Assembly (NCBI RefSeq): GCF_016864555.1
Contig: NZ_CP044011.1
Location: 656,001-720,000, forward strand
From: Sinorhizobium sp. BG8
GTDB taxonomy: Bacteria; Pseudomonadota; Alphaproteobacteria; Rhizobiales; Rhizobiaceae
Direction: 5' to 3'
Length of the DNA: 64,000 nucleotides
Shown: one piece after another, positions 1-9,859 of the stretch
How positions within the stretch are numbered: position 1 is the first letter of the stretch
Layout: each line of letters starts with the position of its first letter
Notes under the pieces: generated by a model
Told to the model about the DNA's origin: nothing
The model's input: only the letters and a program-made list of their open reading frames with translations
Databases searched by the model: none
Made by a program: the position numbers and the translations under genes

Positions 1-1746
<1,746 letters not shown>

Positions 1747-1822
1747 TCGAGCAAGCCTGAGTGTGTCCGGGCTTTCGATCAAGGCCACTCGGCAGCTTGA
1801 CTGACTGCACCGCTAAGAGATG

Positions 1823-1858
1823 AAAAAGCCCCGCCTCCCTTCGGAGGCGAGGCTTTTT
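1823..1858. terminator. Bidirectional rho-independent terminator
   Basis: Stem arms at 1823-1838 and 1843-1858 (AAAAAGCCCCGCCTCC with its near-complement), a 4-base loop and T5 tracts on both sides. One arm position is mismatched on the plus strand and a G-T wobble on the minus strand. It sits between the convergent gyrB and nitroreductase genes and can serve both. Confidence 0.88.
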
Positions 1859-1876
1859 GTTTTCCGTATGGCCTGC

Positions 1877-2476
1877 TTATTCGGCGATGAAGTCACCGTT
1901 GAAGGCAACTTCCGCAAGCGGGCGGCGCGGGCTCGGCGTTTCGCGTGCCTGCAGGCCTTCCGGCAGCTGCGCCTTATCGCCGACGCGACCGATCACTGCA
2001 GCAGCTTCGACCCGATAGCCATCCGGAATTCCGAGGATTTCCTTTGCCTTGTCCACGTGAATGCCGGTCATGCCGTGCGCCTGGTAGCCGGAAAGCTGTG
2101 CCTGCAGGGCAAGTGCACCCCACGCGGCACCGGTATCGAAGGTATGGCTGTAGGAAGGCTTCTCTTCGGTTGCACCCGGAGCCTTGAAGCTGGCCTTGGA
2201 GATGATGATGACGAGTGCCGAGGCAGATTTGGCCCAGCTTTGGTTGAAATCGTTCAGGATCGGGAACAACTTGTCCCATTGTTCGGTGCCGCGCAGGGCA
2301 TAGACGAAACGCCATGGCTGCGAGTTGAATGCCGAGGGCGCCCAGTGGCCCGCTTCGAGAATCGCGAGCAGATCTGCCTCGGAGATCGTTTCGCCGGTAA
2401 AGGCACGCGGCGACCAGCGGTTCAAGAACAGCGGATCGATCGGATGCGTGGCCTGGCGGTTGTTGCTGATGGTCAT
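1877..2476 (-). CDS. Nitroreductase family protein (first of two paralogues)
   Basis: A 199-residue FMN-dependent oxidoreductase of the nitroreductase superfamily, expected to reduce nitro compounds or quinones with NAD(P)H. The N-terminal RWSPRAFTGE motif contributes to flavin phosphate binding. WAPSAFNSQPWRF is the second family signature, and the C-terminal half has the usual GAAWGALALQAQ helix. Length is normal for the short subfamily. It is convergent with gyrB and divergent from the hydroquinone reductase at 2765. A second nitroreductase at 3793-4398 shares both signatures nearly word for word, so the pair looks like an old duplication. The substrate cannot be told from sequence. Confidence 0.9.
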   Translation of the reverse strand: MTISNNRQATHPIDPLFLNRWSPRAFTGETISEADLLAILEAGHWAPSAFNSQPWRFVYALRGTEQWDKLFPILNDFNQSWAKSASALVIIISKASFKAPGATEEKPSYSHTFDTGAAWGALALQAQLSGYQAHGMTGIHVDKAKEILGIPDGYRVEAAAVIGRVGDKAQLPEGLQARETPSPRRPLAEVAFNGDFIAE

Positions 2477-2764
2477 GTAGGAATCCTTTGCTTGGGCGAT
2501 TGGGCGCGCTGGGAGGAACGCGTCCGGACAAATAGCACCAGTCGGGAGCGGCGGGCGAGCCTCTTCTCTACGCCACTACCGTTAATCCGGGCGAAAACGC
2601 GAGGCAAGGATCCGGCCGACTTGGCTCACGCAGAAGTGATACTTCGGTTGAGCGGAGCGCTTTTTAACAAAGAAACAAGCGTTTAAGCAAGAACCGACGC
2701 GAGAAGCAGGCTGCAAGCGATGGCGTAGCGATGTAGCCTTATCTGTGAAAAGAGGAGCAGGGTC

Positions 2765-3717
2765 ATGCTTGTCGAAGGCAAATGGACGGCCGATTGGCAT
2801 CCCGTTCAGGCGAAGGACGAAAAGGGTGGCTTCGTCCGGCAGATCTCAGGTTTTCGCAACTGGGTGACGCCGGATGGTGCACCGGGTCCGACGGGCGATG
2901 GCGGCTTCCCGCAGAAGCCGGGCGCTACCACCTCTACGTCGCCTACATTTGTCCCTGGGCATCGCGGACGCTGATCGGTCGAAAGCTCAAGGGCCTGGAG
3001 GGAGCGATCAGTCTCTCCGTCGTGGAGCCGGCCCTGACCAGGGAGGGCTGGCGTTTCGGGGATTACGCCGGGGCGACGGAGGATCAGGTCAACGGCGCCC
3101 GCTACATGCACGAAATCTACACGATTGCCGATCCGGTCTACACGGGCCGCGCCACTGTGCCCGTCCTGTGGGACAAGCATCGGCGGACGATCGTGAACAA
3201 TGAATCGGCTGATATCCTGAGAATGTTGAACAGTGGCTTCGGCGCGCTCGCCAGCAGTGCAATCGATCTCTATCCGGCTTCCAGACGTGACGAGATCGAC
3301 GCCTTCAATGATCGCATCTATCCCGGTCTGAACAACGGCGTTTATCGGGCCGGTTTCGCAACAACGCAACAGGCCTATGAGGAAGCATTCCAGGCCGTTT
3401 TCGAAACACTTGATTGGGCGGAGCAACAGATCTCCGCCAGAGGCTTCCTTTTCGCGGATCATCCCACGGAATCGGATATCCGGCTTTTCGTCACTCTTGT
3501 CCGTTTCGACGCGGCCTATCACGGCCTGTTCAAGTGCAATCTGAAACGCCTTGCGGACTATCCGGGGCTACGAGCCTTCACCAGACGCATGTACGATTGG
3601 CCGGGTATCGCAGAGACGGTCAGCCTCGATCATATCAAGCGTGGCTACTATTCGATCGCCTCGCTCAATCCCAACGGAATTGTGCCCGTAGGACCGTCTC
3701 AGGATGTCCTCTTCTGA
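2765..3717 (+). CDS. Glutathionyl-hydroquinone reductase (Xi-class GST, YqjG/ECM4 family), frameshifted
   Basis: Reduces glutathionyl-hydroquinones to hydroquinones with glutathione. The N-terminus beginning MLVEGKWTADWHP is in the frame starting at 2765. From about 2911 the protein continues one base out of register with PAEAGRYHLYVAYICPWASR and the rest of the GST fold. The Xi-class catalytic cysteine lies in YICPWASR. Restoring one C or G in the CCCG run at 2908-2911 gives a continuous 317-residue protein of normal length. The rest of the gene shows no decay, so an assembly error is more likely than a pseudogene. The start is supported by GAGGAGC at 2753. It lies between two nitroreductases, which suggests a shared role in quinone or nitroaromatic detoxification (inference). 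Confidence 0.85.
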
Positions 3718-3792
3718 TTTGCGGCTGCGTCGCGTCTGCACGCGTGGCTTACCGTGCCGCGGGCGACAATCCCGTCAGCGTGCGGCATTCAC

Positions 3793-4398
3793 TTATTCCG
3801 AATTGCCGGTAAACGACCCTTCGAAGGCAAATGTTTCGATGGGGTTTCGCTGGCTGGGTTTTTCCCTTTCCCGAAGATCATCGGGAAGGCTTTCCGCAAG
3901 CGCCAGCTTTCCAATGGCCAGCCCCGCTTCCACCCGAAATCCATTGGGCACGGCCAGATCTCTCATCGCCTTCTCACGGTCGATACCTGCCATGGCGTGT
4001 GCGTGAAGGCCAGAGAGCGTGGCCTGCAGCGCGAGCGAGCACCAGGCGGCACCGGTGTCGAATGCGTGCGTGTAGGCGGGGCGCAATTCGCCGGTCGCCG
4101 CAGATCGGTTGTGCGTCTTGGAGATGATGACGACGAGAACGGAAGCATTGCGGGCCCAACGTTGGTTGCCTTCGTCAAGCGTATCGAGAATCCGGCTAAA
4201 GGGCTGAGTGCCTCTGCGACCATAAACGAACCGCCAAGGCTGACGGTTACTGGCGGAAGGTGCCCACCGGGCGGCCTCGAAGAGAGAGAAGAGTTGCTCA
4301 TCCGGTATCGATTCCCCGGTGAAAGCGCGAGGTGACCACCGGTCGAGGAACTGGCGATCGACAGGATACTGCGAATTTCGTCCATTGCTGTGGGTCAT
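3793..4398 (-). CDS. Nitroreductase family protein (second paralogue)
   Basis: A 201-residue flavin oxidoreductase of the nitroreductase superfamily with RWSPRAFTGES near the N-terminus and WAPSASNRQPWRF, the same two signatures as the paralogue at 1877-2476. I chose the Met at 4398 (MTHSNGRNS) because GGGAGCG lies just upstream; an in-frame Met at 4431 would add 11 residues and has no better ribosome binding site. Convergent with the hydroquinone reductase, with 75 bases between the stops and no clear terminator. Substrate unknown. Confidence 0.88.
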   Translation of the reverse strand: MTHSNGRNSQYPVDRQFLDRWSPRAFTGESIPDEQLFSLFEAARWAPSASNRQPWRFVYGRRGTQPFSRILDTLDEGNQRWARNASVLVVIISKTHNRSAATGELRPAYTHAFDTGAAWCSLALQATLSGLHAHAMAGIDREKAMRDLAVPNGFRVEAGLAIGKLALAESLPDDLREREKPSQRNPIETFAFEGSFTGNSE

Positions 4399-4580
4399 GG
4401 CACGCTCCCGGGTGTCTCGCTCCACGAGCATAGGCTGCCCGCTCGACGTTTCAACGCGAATATTGAGGAAGAACGACAGGGGTCAGGCGGGGTTGTCCGG
4501 ATGTGCTGTGGACCTCCTTGTTGAAATGAGTCCTCAGGACCTGTAACCCATTAAGGATCAAAGAGTGAGGAAGCAGACCC

Positions 4581-6035
4581 ATGACCTTCAAAGTCCCGAC
4601 CCTGTTCCGCCAGGCCGCACTGGTTGGTGCAGACTGGATCGAAGCCGACCCAGCGAACGCGATTGAGGTAAACAACCCGGCGACCGGCGAAATCATTGGC
4701 CGCGTCCCAAAACTCGGCACGGCCGAGACCAGGGCCGCAATCGATGCGGCCGCGGTCGCACAGAAGGAATGGGCCGCGCGTACGGCGAAGGAGCGCGCCG
4801 GCATCCTTCGCAAGTGGTTTGATCTCATGATCGAAAACAAGGACGATCTTGGGCGAATCCTGACCCTGGAGCAGGGCAAGCCGCTCGCTGAAGCCACTGG
4901 CGAGATCGTCTATGGAGCGAGCTTCGTCGAATGGTTTGCCGAGGAAGCCCGGCGCGTCTATGGCGACATCATTCCGGGACATCAGAAGGACAAGCGCATT
5001 CTGGTGATGAAGCAGCCGATCGGTGTCGTGGCCGCGATCACGCCATGGAACTTCCCCAATGCCATGATCACCCGCAAGGCTGGACCTGCCTTTGCCGCGG
5101 GTTGCGCCATGGTGTTGAAGCCGGCCTCGCAAACGCCGTTTTCCGCGATTGCACTCGCAGTGCTCGCCGAGCGGGCAGGCCTGCCGAAGGGCTTGTTCAG
5201 CGTGCTCACCGGTTCGGCCTCGGCCATCGGTGCAGAGATGACGGCCAACCCGATCGTGCGTAAGCTTACCTTTACCGGATCGACCGAGATCGGCGCGGCC
5301 CTCTACAAGCAGAGCGCACCCACGATCAAGAAACTGGGCCTCGAACTCGGTGGCAATGCACCCTTCATCGTTTTCGACGACGCGGACCTGGATGCGGCAG
5401 TTGAAGGAGCTCTCATCGCCAAGTTCCGAAACAATGGTCAGACCTGTGTCTGTGCCAACCGCATCTATGTTCAGGAAGGCGTCTATGACGCATTTGCGGA
5501 AAAGCTCGCGACCGCTGTCGGCAAGCTCAAGACCGGTAACGGCTTTGATGAGGGTGTCATTCTTGGGCCGTTGATTGACAAGTCCGCGCTGGAGAAGGTC
5601 GAGGAGCATGTCGCCGATGCGCTTTCGAAGGGAGGCCGCGTGATCAAGGGTGGCAAGCGTCATTCGCTTGGCGGCACCTTCTACGAGGCGACCGTGCTCG
5701 CAGACGTCACGACCGAGATGGCCGTCGCCCGGGAAGAAACCTTCGGTCCCGTCGCGCCGCTTTTCCGATTCAAGGATGAGGCGGATGTGATCAGCCAGGC
5801 GAACGACACGGAGTTCGGCCTGGCGTCCTACTTCTATGCCAAGGATCTGGCTCGGGTCTTCCGGGTCGCCGAGGCGCTGGAATATGGCATGGTAGGCGTC
5901 AACACCGGTCTCATCTCGACGGCCGAGGCGCCGTTCGGCGGCGTCAAGTCATCCGGCCTCGGGCGCGAAGGTTCCCGCTACGGCATCGATGACTTCATCG
6001 AGATTAAGTACGTTTGCCTCGGCGGAATAGCCTGA
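4581..6035 (+). CDS. gabD: NAD(P)-dependent succinate-semialdehyde dehydrogenase
   Basis: Aldehyde dehydrogenase superfamily, 484 residues, the GabD branch that oxidises succinate semialdehyde to succinate in GABA catabolism. Seen directly: the cofactor-binding ITPWNFPNAMITRK, the glycine motif FTGSTEIG, the general-base Glu in LELGGNAPF, and the catalytic Cys in NNGQTCVCANR. The C-terminal APFGGVKSSGLGREG is typical of GabD. GAGGAAG lies upstream of the ATG. A strong hairpin ends the transcript 12 bases after the stop, so it is probably monocistronic. A related semialdehyde substrate such as glutarate semialdehyde cannot be excluded. Confidence 0.92.
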   Translation: MTFKVPTLFRQAALVGADWIEADPANAIEVNNPATGEIIGRVPKLGTAETRAAIDAAAVAQKEWAARTAKERAGILRKWFDLMIENKDDLGRILTLEQGKPLAEATGEIVYGASFVEWFAEEARRVYGDIIPGHQKDKRILVMKQPIGVVAAITPWNFPNAMITRKAGPAFAAGCAMVLKPASQTPFSAIALAVLAERAGLPKGLFSVLTGSASAIGAEMTANPIVRKLTFTGSTEIGAALYKQSAPTIKKLGLELGGNAPFIVFDDADLDAAVEGALIAKFRNNGQTCVCANRIYVQEGVYDAFAEKLATAVGKLKTGNGFDEGVILGPLIDKSALEKVEEHVADALSKGGRVIKGGKRHSLGGTFYEATVLADVTTEMAVAREETFGPVAPLFRFKDEADVISQANDTEFGLASYFYAKDLARVFRVAEALEYGMVGVNTGLISTAEAPFGGVKSSGLGREGSRYGIDDFIEIKYVCLGGIA

Positions 6036-6046
6036 CAATCGTATTC

Positions 6047-6081
6047 GCGGATCGCCGGTATTCCGGGCGATCCGCTTTTTT
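6047..6081 (+). terminator. Rho-independent terminator after gabD
   Basis: Perfect 10-base stem GCGGATCGCC (6047-6056) and GGCGATCCGC (6066-6075), followed by TTTTTT at 6076-6081. Confidence 0.9.
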
Positions 6082-6107
6082 CTGAGCTAATGCGGAGAAC
6101 GCGACCG

Positions 6108-6908
6108 ATGCCTGCGCCTATCAATCCGTTCAAGGCGGCCCTGAAGGAGGGCCGGTTCCAACTCGGCCTCTGGCTTGCGCTCGGAAGCCCGTATGCGGCG
6201 GAGATCGCTTGCGGCAGCGGATACGACTGGCTGTTGATCGATGGAGAGCACGGACCGAGCGACATGCCGCTGATGAGTGCCCAGATCGGTGCCGTCGCGA
6301 AATCGGGTAGCCACCCTATCGTGCGTCCGCCCATGGGCGATGCATGGCTGATCAAGCAATTGCTGGATCAGGGCGCGCAGACCTTTCTTATTCCGATGGT
6401 CGAGACCGTTGAGCAGGCACGCGCGCTGGTGCGTGCGGTCCGTTACCCACCGCACGGCATTCGCGGGGTCGGTGCCGGTCTTGGTCGCGCCAGCAACTTT
6501 GGACGCGTGAGCGACTATCTCGCCAGCGCCAATGACGAGGTCTGTCTGCTTCTGCAGATAGAGAGTCGTGCGGCGCTCGACAATCTCGATGAAATTGCGG
6601 CGCTGGAAGGCGTTGACGGGCTCTTCATCGGGCCTTCCGATCTGGCTGCGGACATGGGCTTTCTGGGCAAGCCCGGCTCGGCGCCGGTTCGGGACGCCAT
6701 CGAGGCGGCGTTTGAACGCATTCACAGCCACGGCAAGGCTCGCGGGATCATGACCGTTGATATGGACGAGGCGCGCGAGTACCGGGCGCTGGGTGCCGAC
6801 TTCATGGCCATCGGCACCGATGTGACATCGCTCGTCAGGGCGCTCGACGGTCTGCGCCGCGAATTCCTCGGGGAGGCACCTGCGGGCGGAAAGACAGCCG
6901 GCTATTGA
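6108..6908 (+). CDS. HpcH/HpaI family 2-keto-3-deoxy acid aldolase
   Basis: Class II metal-dependent aldolase of 266 residues, similar to 4-hydroxy-2-oxoheptane-1,7-dioate aldolase. It would cleave a 2-keto-3-deoxy acid to pyruvate and an aldehyde. Motifs seen: LIDGEHGP, VRPPMGD, the metal Glu in LLQIESRAAL, and the metal Asp in GLFIGPSDLAADMG. I start at 6108 (MPAPINPF) since GGAG lies 9 bases upstream; the in-frame ATG at 6090 has no site. It follows the gabD terminator and faces the GntR regulator. It might serve the sugar island downstream, where no other aldolase is present, but it is not in that operon. Confidence 0.88.
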   Translation: MPAPINPFKAALKEGRFQLGLWLALGSPYAAEIACGSGYDWLLIDGEHGPSDMPLMSAQIGAVAKSGSHPIVRPPMGDAWLIKQLLDQGAQTFLIPMVETVEQARALVRAVRYPPHGIRGVGAGLGRASNFGRVSDYLASANDEVCLLLQIESRAALDNLDEIAALEGVDGLFIGPSDLAADMGFLGKPGSAPVRDAIEAAFERIHSHGKARGIMTVDMDEAREYRALGADFMAIGTDVTSLVRALDGLRREFLGEAPAGGKTAGY

Positions 6909-6930
6909 TCAGCCGGCCTGTGCCGAGCGT

Positions 6931-7809
6931 TCAATTGATCGACTGTAGAAGCGTTTCTCTTGCTGATTTCAGGTGCTGCCGGCAGGCGTGCTCTATCTGG
7001 GCGGGATCTCGTGATCTCAGCGCGCCAATATAGGCAAGGTGCTCTTCCAGGGCCCGAGCATTGCGCCGGCGTGCGTCCGTCTTGTTCCACTGGTAGTGAT
7101 AGTGGAACACAATTGCGATAATGTCATAGAAGTCGATGATGAAGCGGTTCTTGGAAGCCTTCTGAACCATCAGATGAAATCGTTCGTCGAGTTCAGAGAA
7201 CTCCCTGTAGCGATTGTCGATGTCCGCAAGAATGTCGCGGTGAACCGCCTCGAGCGCCTCGAGTTCCGCCCAGGCGGGGTGATTGTCCGGAAGGCTGGCA
7301 AACGAGGCTGCGGAGCGCAATTCGAACATCTCGCGCACTTCGGTCAGTTCGAGCGCGAATTCTCGGGTGAATCCCTTGAGAATCCAGTGGCTGTTTGGTC
7401 GCTTCTCGATCAAACCGAAGCGGCTGAAGCGAATGAGGAACTCGCGCACGCTCGTCGTGCCGGCACCGATCTCCCTGGCGAGTTCCAGCTCGTTGATCTG
7501 CATGCCGGGTTCTGCTCCACCCGCCAGAATCCGGCGCATGAAGCTTCGTTCGATGATCTCCGAAAGCGAATCCGTTTCCTCATTTGGGAAATAGTCCGCT
7601 GCGACCGGCTTTCGCAGGACAATCTTCTGTCGCTTCTCCCAGGTGAGAAGCCCGATCTCCTCGAGTCTCGTCAGGATCGCGCGGACCGTCGTGCGGCTGA
7701 CGCCGAGCAAGGTTCCCAGCTCCGGTTCCGAAGGCAATGTCTCGCTCTGTTCGAGAAGCCTGACGCACCGGTTGAATGCGTCCTTGAAGACTGTGTTCTG
7801 CTTGGCCAT
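6931..7809 (-). CDS. GntR-family (FadR/FCD type) regulator with two winged helices
   Basis: A 292-residue transcriptional regulator. Residues about 5-62 form a first winged helix (PSEPELGTLLGVSRTTVRA is the GntR recognition helix). Residues about 75-135 form a second (LELAREIGAGTTSVREFLIRF). An FCD ligand-binding domain follows, with RAAS/HLMVQKASKN-type helices and metal-site-like histidines (FHLMVQ and the C-terminal EHACRQHLKSA). The start at 7809 (MAKQNTVF) has GGAG upstream; a longer in-frame start at 7935 would run through the divergent promoter region. It is divergent from the aldo/keto reductase, so it is the likely regulator of the sugar island. Confidence 0.88.
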   Translation of the reverse strand: MAKQNTVFKDAFNRCVRLLEQSETLPSEPELGTLLGVSRTTVRAILTRLEEIGLLTWEKRQKIVLRKPVAADYFPNEETDSLSEIIERSFMRRILAGGAEPGMQINELELAREIGAGTTSVREFLIRFSRFGLIEKRPNSHWILKGFTREFALELTEVREMFELRSAASFASLPDNHPAWAELEALEAVHRDILADIDNRYREFSELDERFHLMVQKASKNRFIIDFYDIIAIVFHYHYQWNKTDARRRNARALEEHLAYIGALRSRDPAQIEHACRQHLKSARETLLQSIN

Positions 7810-7992
7810 GATCTCCGCCGATCGGATGGGTCGTCGATCTCCCTTAGACCGTGACCCTAGATATATCCATCGATCTGATCGTGCTTTCTGGTCTCGCTGG
7901 CATGGTTCCTCCTGTCTCTCCGCTTCGCGGCGCATCCGATCATCGGTCGTGCCGCGTGCCGGCCTTGTCGACGGCCATCAACATAATACTTA

Positions 7993-8021
7993 TTGACGCC
8001 AATCTGTCTATTGTCGATAAA
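7993..8021 (+). promoter_or_regulatory. Candidate sigma-70 promoter of the aldo/keto reductase-fucU operon
   Basis: TTGACG at 7993-7998, a 17-base spacer and GATAAA at 8016-8021, about 40 bases before the ATG at 8062. The -10 lies inside the palindrome at 8010-8028. Confidence 0.5.
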
Positions 8022-8028
8022 AGACAAT
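8010..8028. promoter_or_regulatory. Candidate operator (inverted repeat ATTGTC-N7-GACAAT)
   Basis: Perfect 6-base arms around GATAAAA, overlapping the -10 of the candidate promoter. The TCGATAAAA core recurs in the palindrome at 9778-9793 before the ABC transporter. It is likely bound by the adjacent GntR regulator (inference). Confidence 0.5.
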
Positions 8029-8061
8029 ATTCGGCAGGGGAGTGTCGAGGTTGGAGGATTC

Positions 8062-9081
8062 ATGCGCAAGAGAATGATCGGCAACACCGATCTTGCTGTC
8101 ACGGAGTACAGTTTCGGCACGGCCGCCCTGGGCGGTCTCTACCGTACCTGCCCCCGGGACACGGCCATGGCCACCCTCGAGGCGGCGTGGGATTCAGGGT
8201 TGCGCTACTATGACACCGCGCCATGGTACGGGTTTGGGCTTGCAGAGCGCCGGACTGGCGACTTCCTGCGTGACAAGCCAAGAGACAGTTACGTACTCTC
8301 CACCAAGGTCGGCCGTATCATGTTCCCTGTCGCCGACGACAAGGTGCCAAGCTACGGCTACGTCGACCCGCTGCCCTTCGATGTGCGCTACGACTACAGC
8401 TACGATGGTATCATGCGGTCGCTCGAGCTGAGCTATGCCCGTCTTGGTCTCAATCGCATCGACATGCTCTACGTGCACGACATCGGAGGCTATACCCACG
8501 GCGCCGAACAGAACCGTTTTCACCTCGGACAGCTCCTTGGCTCCGGCTTAAAGGCCCTTGAGGAGTTGAAGTCATCCGGAATCATCGGGGCCTATGGTCT
8601 CGGAGTGAACGAAGTTCCAGTCTGCCTCGATGTCATGCGAAATGCCGAAATCGACTGCATTTTGCTTGCCGGACGCTACACCCTGCTCGACCGGACAGCG
8701 GTCTCGGAGCTTCTGCCGCTCTGCCTCGAGAAGCAGACGTCGGTGATCGTTGGCGGTGTCTTCAATTCGGGCATTCTGGCCACTGGACCGGTGGAGGGGG
8801 CACATTTCGACTATATGCCGGCGACGAATGACGTATTGCAGCGGGTCGGCGCGATGGAGGGTATTGCAAAGGCAAACGGGGCGCCACTTGCCGCTCCGGC
8901 GATCCAGTTCGCGCTGCGCCATCCCGCCGTCGCTTCGGTGCTGCTCGGCACCGCAAATCCGGCATCGCTGACGCGCAACATGGAACTGACCCGCCTCACC
9001 CTGCCGGACCAGATGTATGAGGCCTTCGAGCCTCTTACGCTGGTCGCGCCCGAACTGGGCGAAGAAGCAGTGCGTCAATAG
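8062..9081 (+). CDS. Aldo/keto reductase, D-threo-aldose/L-fucose 1-dehydrogenase type
   Basis: A 339-residue AKR likely to oxidise an aldose, such as L-fucose, to its lactone with NAD(P)+. The catalytic tetrad can be followed: Asp in YDTAPWYG, Tyr in WYGFGLAERR, Lys in LSTKVGR and His in LYVHDIGG. The C-terminal LGTANPASL is the usual nucleotide-binding end. The start at 8062 is chosen for TTGGAGGATTC directly before it. fucU follows 26 bases downstream, which supports a role at the first step of L-fucose-type sugar oxidation. Pyridoxal 4-dehydrogenase belongs to the same family and is the main alternative. Confidence 0.87.
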   Translation: MRKRMIGNTDLAVTEYSFGTAALGGLYRTCPRDTAMATLEAAWDSGLRYYDTAPWYGFGLAERRTGDFLRDKPRDSYVLSTKVGRIMFPVADDKVPSYGYVDPLPFDVRYDYSYDGIMRSLELSYARLGLNRIDMLYVHDIGGYTHGAEQNRFHLGQLLGSGLKALEELKSSGIIGAYGLGVNEVPVCLDVMRNAEIDCILLAGRYTLLDRTAVSELLPLCLEKQTSVIVGGVFNSGILATGPVEGAHFDYMPATNDVLQRVGAMEGIAKANGAPLAAPAIQFALRHPAVASVLLGTANPASLTRNMELTRLTLPDQMYEAFEPLTLVAPELGEEAVRQ

Positions 9082-9107
9082 ACTAGCTACCTCGAAGGAT
9101 ACTTCCC

Positions 9108-9554
9108 ATGCTCAAAGGCATTCACCCCTTGCTCGGTCCCGACCTGCTCCATGCGATCAGGACAATGGGACACGGTGACGATATCGTGATCGCGGATGCG
9201 AATTTCCCATCAAGTTCGCTCGGTCCGAAGGTCATCCGGGCAGACGGTGTCGACGCGGTCGCGATGACGGAAGCGATCCTGCTCCACATGCCACTTGATA
9301 CATTTGTTCCAGATGCGGCCTGGCGGATGGAAGTAGTCGGAGACCCTGCGGCTGTGCCGGAAGTCTGCGTGGAATTCCAGAACCTGGTCAATCGTCTTGC
9401 CGGTGACTTTCCTATCCGTACGGTTGAACGCTTCGCCTTCTATGAAATGGCGCGCAACGCGTCCTACATCGTCGCTACCACCGAATTCAGGCTCTACGGG
9501 AACATCATACTGAAGAAGGGTGTCGTCCATCCCCACGAGGTGTTCAGGGGGTAG
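9108..9554 (+). CDS. fucU: L-fucose mutarotase (RbsD/FucU family)
   Basis: A 148-residue cytoplasmic sugar mutarotase that interconverts alpha and beta anomers. The N-terminal segment MLKGIHPLLGPDLLHAIRTM and the active-site block GHGDDIVIADANFPS mark the RbsD/FucU family, and the C-terminal VVATTEFRLYGNIILKKGV-like strand is typical of FucU. It is co-transcribed with the aldo/keto reductase (26-base gap) and precedes an ABC importer, so it probably supplies the anomer the dehydrogenase uses. FucU is preferred over RbsD because of the neighbouring L-fucose dehydrogenase-like gene. Confidence 0.9.
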   Translation: MLKGIHPLLGPDLLHAIRTMGHGDDIVIADANFPSSSLGPKVIRADGVDAVAMTEAILLHMPLDTFVPDAAWRMEVVGDPAAVPEVCVEFQNLVNRLAGDFPIRTVERFAFYEMARNASYIVATTEFRLYGNIILKKGVVHPHEVFRG

Positions 9555-9859
9555 CGCAAACGACGCGATGAATTTCGCAATTATGGAATTAACATTCTAT
9601 ATTGACAATGTAACGGAACCCATGTTTCGTTGAAGTGAAATTGGAAGAGCAAGGGAGGAGGCTCGACCGGGTTCGACGTCTGCTGGCGGCGGGAGCTGAC
9701 ATTCAGGCTGCTCGTCGCAAAGAACTGGTGCATCAATCAAAACGCATCGGCCGGTTGACTTCTCCAAGATAAATGTTTTTTATCGATAAAAATCGTCCGC
9801 CTGCGTTCAGCGGTTCGGTTTCTTTGGAGGAGAGAACGCACCGAGAGGAGAACCCCAGC
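9555..9859 (+). other. Intergenic region upstream of the ABC importer
   Basis: 305 bases without a convincing gene. It is AT-richer than its surroundings. It contains a lone TTGACA at 9602 with no matching -10, then the promoter and palindrome at 9756-9793 described separately, and a ribosome binding site GAGAGGAG shortly before the ATG at 9860. Confidence 0.6.
9756..9793 (+). promoter_or_regulatory. Candidate promoter with overlapping 16-bp palindromic operator
   Basis: TTGACT at 9756-9761, a 17-base spacer, then TTTTAT at 9779-9784. The -10 falls inside the perfect palindrome TTTTTATCGATAAAAA (9778-9793), which shares TCGATAAAA with the operator at 8010-8028. The layout suggests repression of the ABC importer by the same regulator. 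Confidence 0.5.

Noticed and set aside
2050..2062. CACGTGAA-containing sequence inside the first nitroreductase as a parS site
   Set aside because: Only the central bases match; it is coding and lacks the flanking TTT/AAA symmetry. CACGTG elsewhere (e.g. 510, 20483, 31346, 38714) is likewise a weak match.
4530..4540. GTCCTCAGGAC palindrome upstream of gabD as an operator
   Set aside because: Short (5-base arms), single copy, and close to chance expectation in GC-rich DNA.
9602..9607. TTGACA as a -35 for the ABC importer
   Set aside because: No -10 at 16-18 bases; the element at 9756 fits better.
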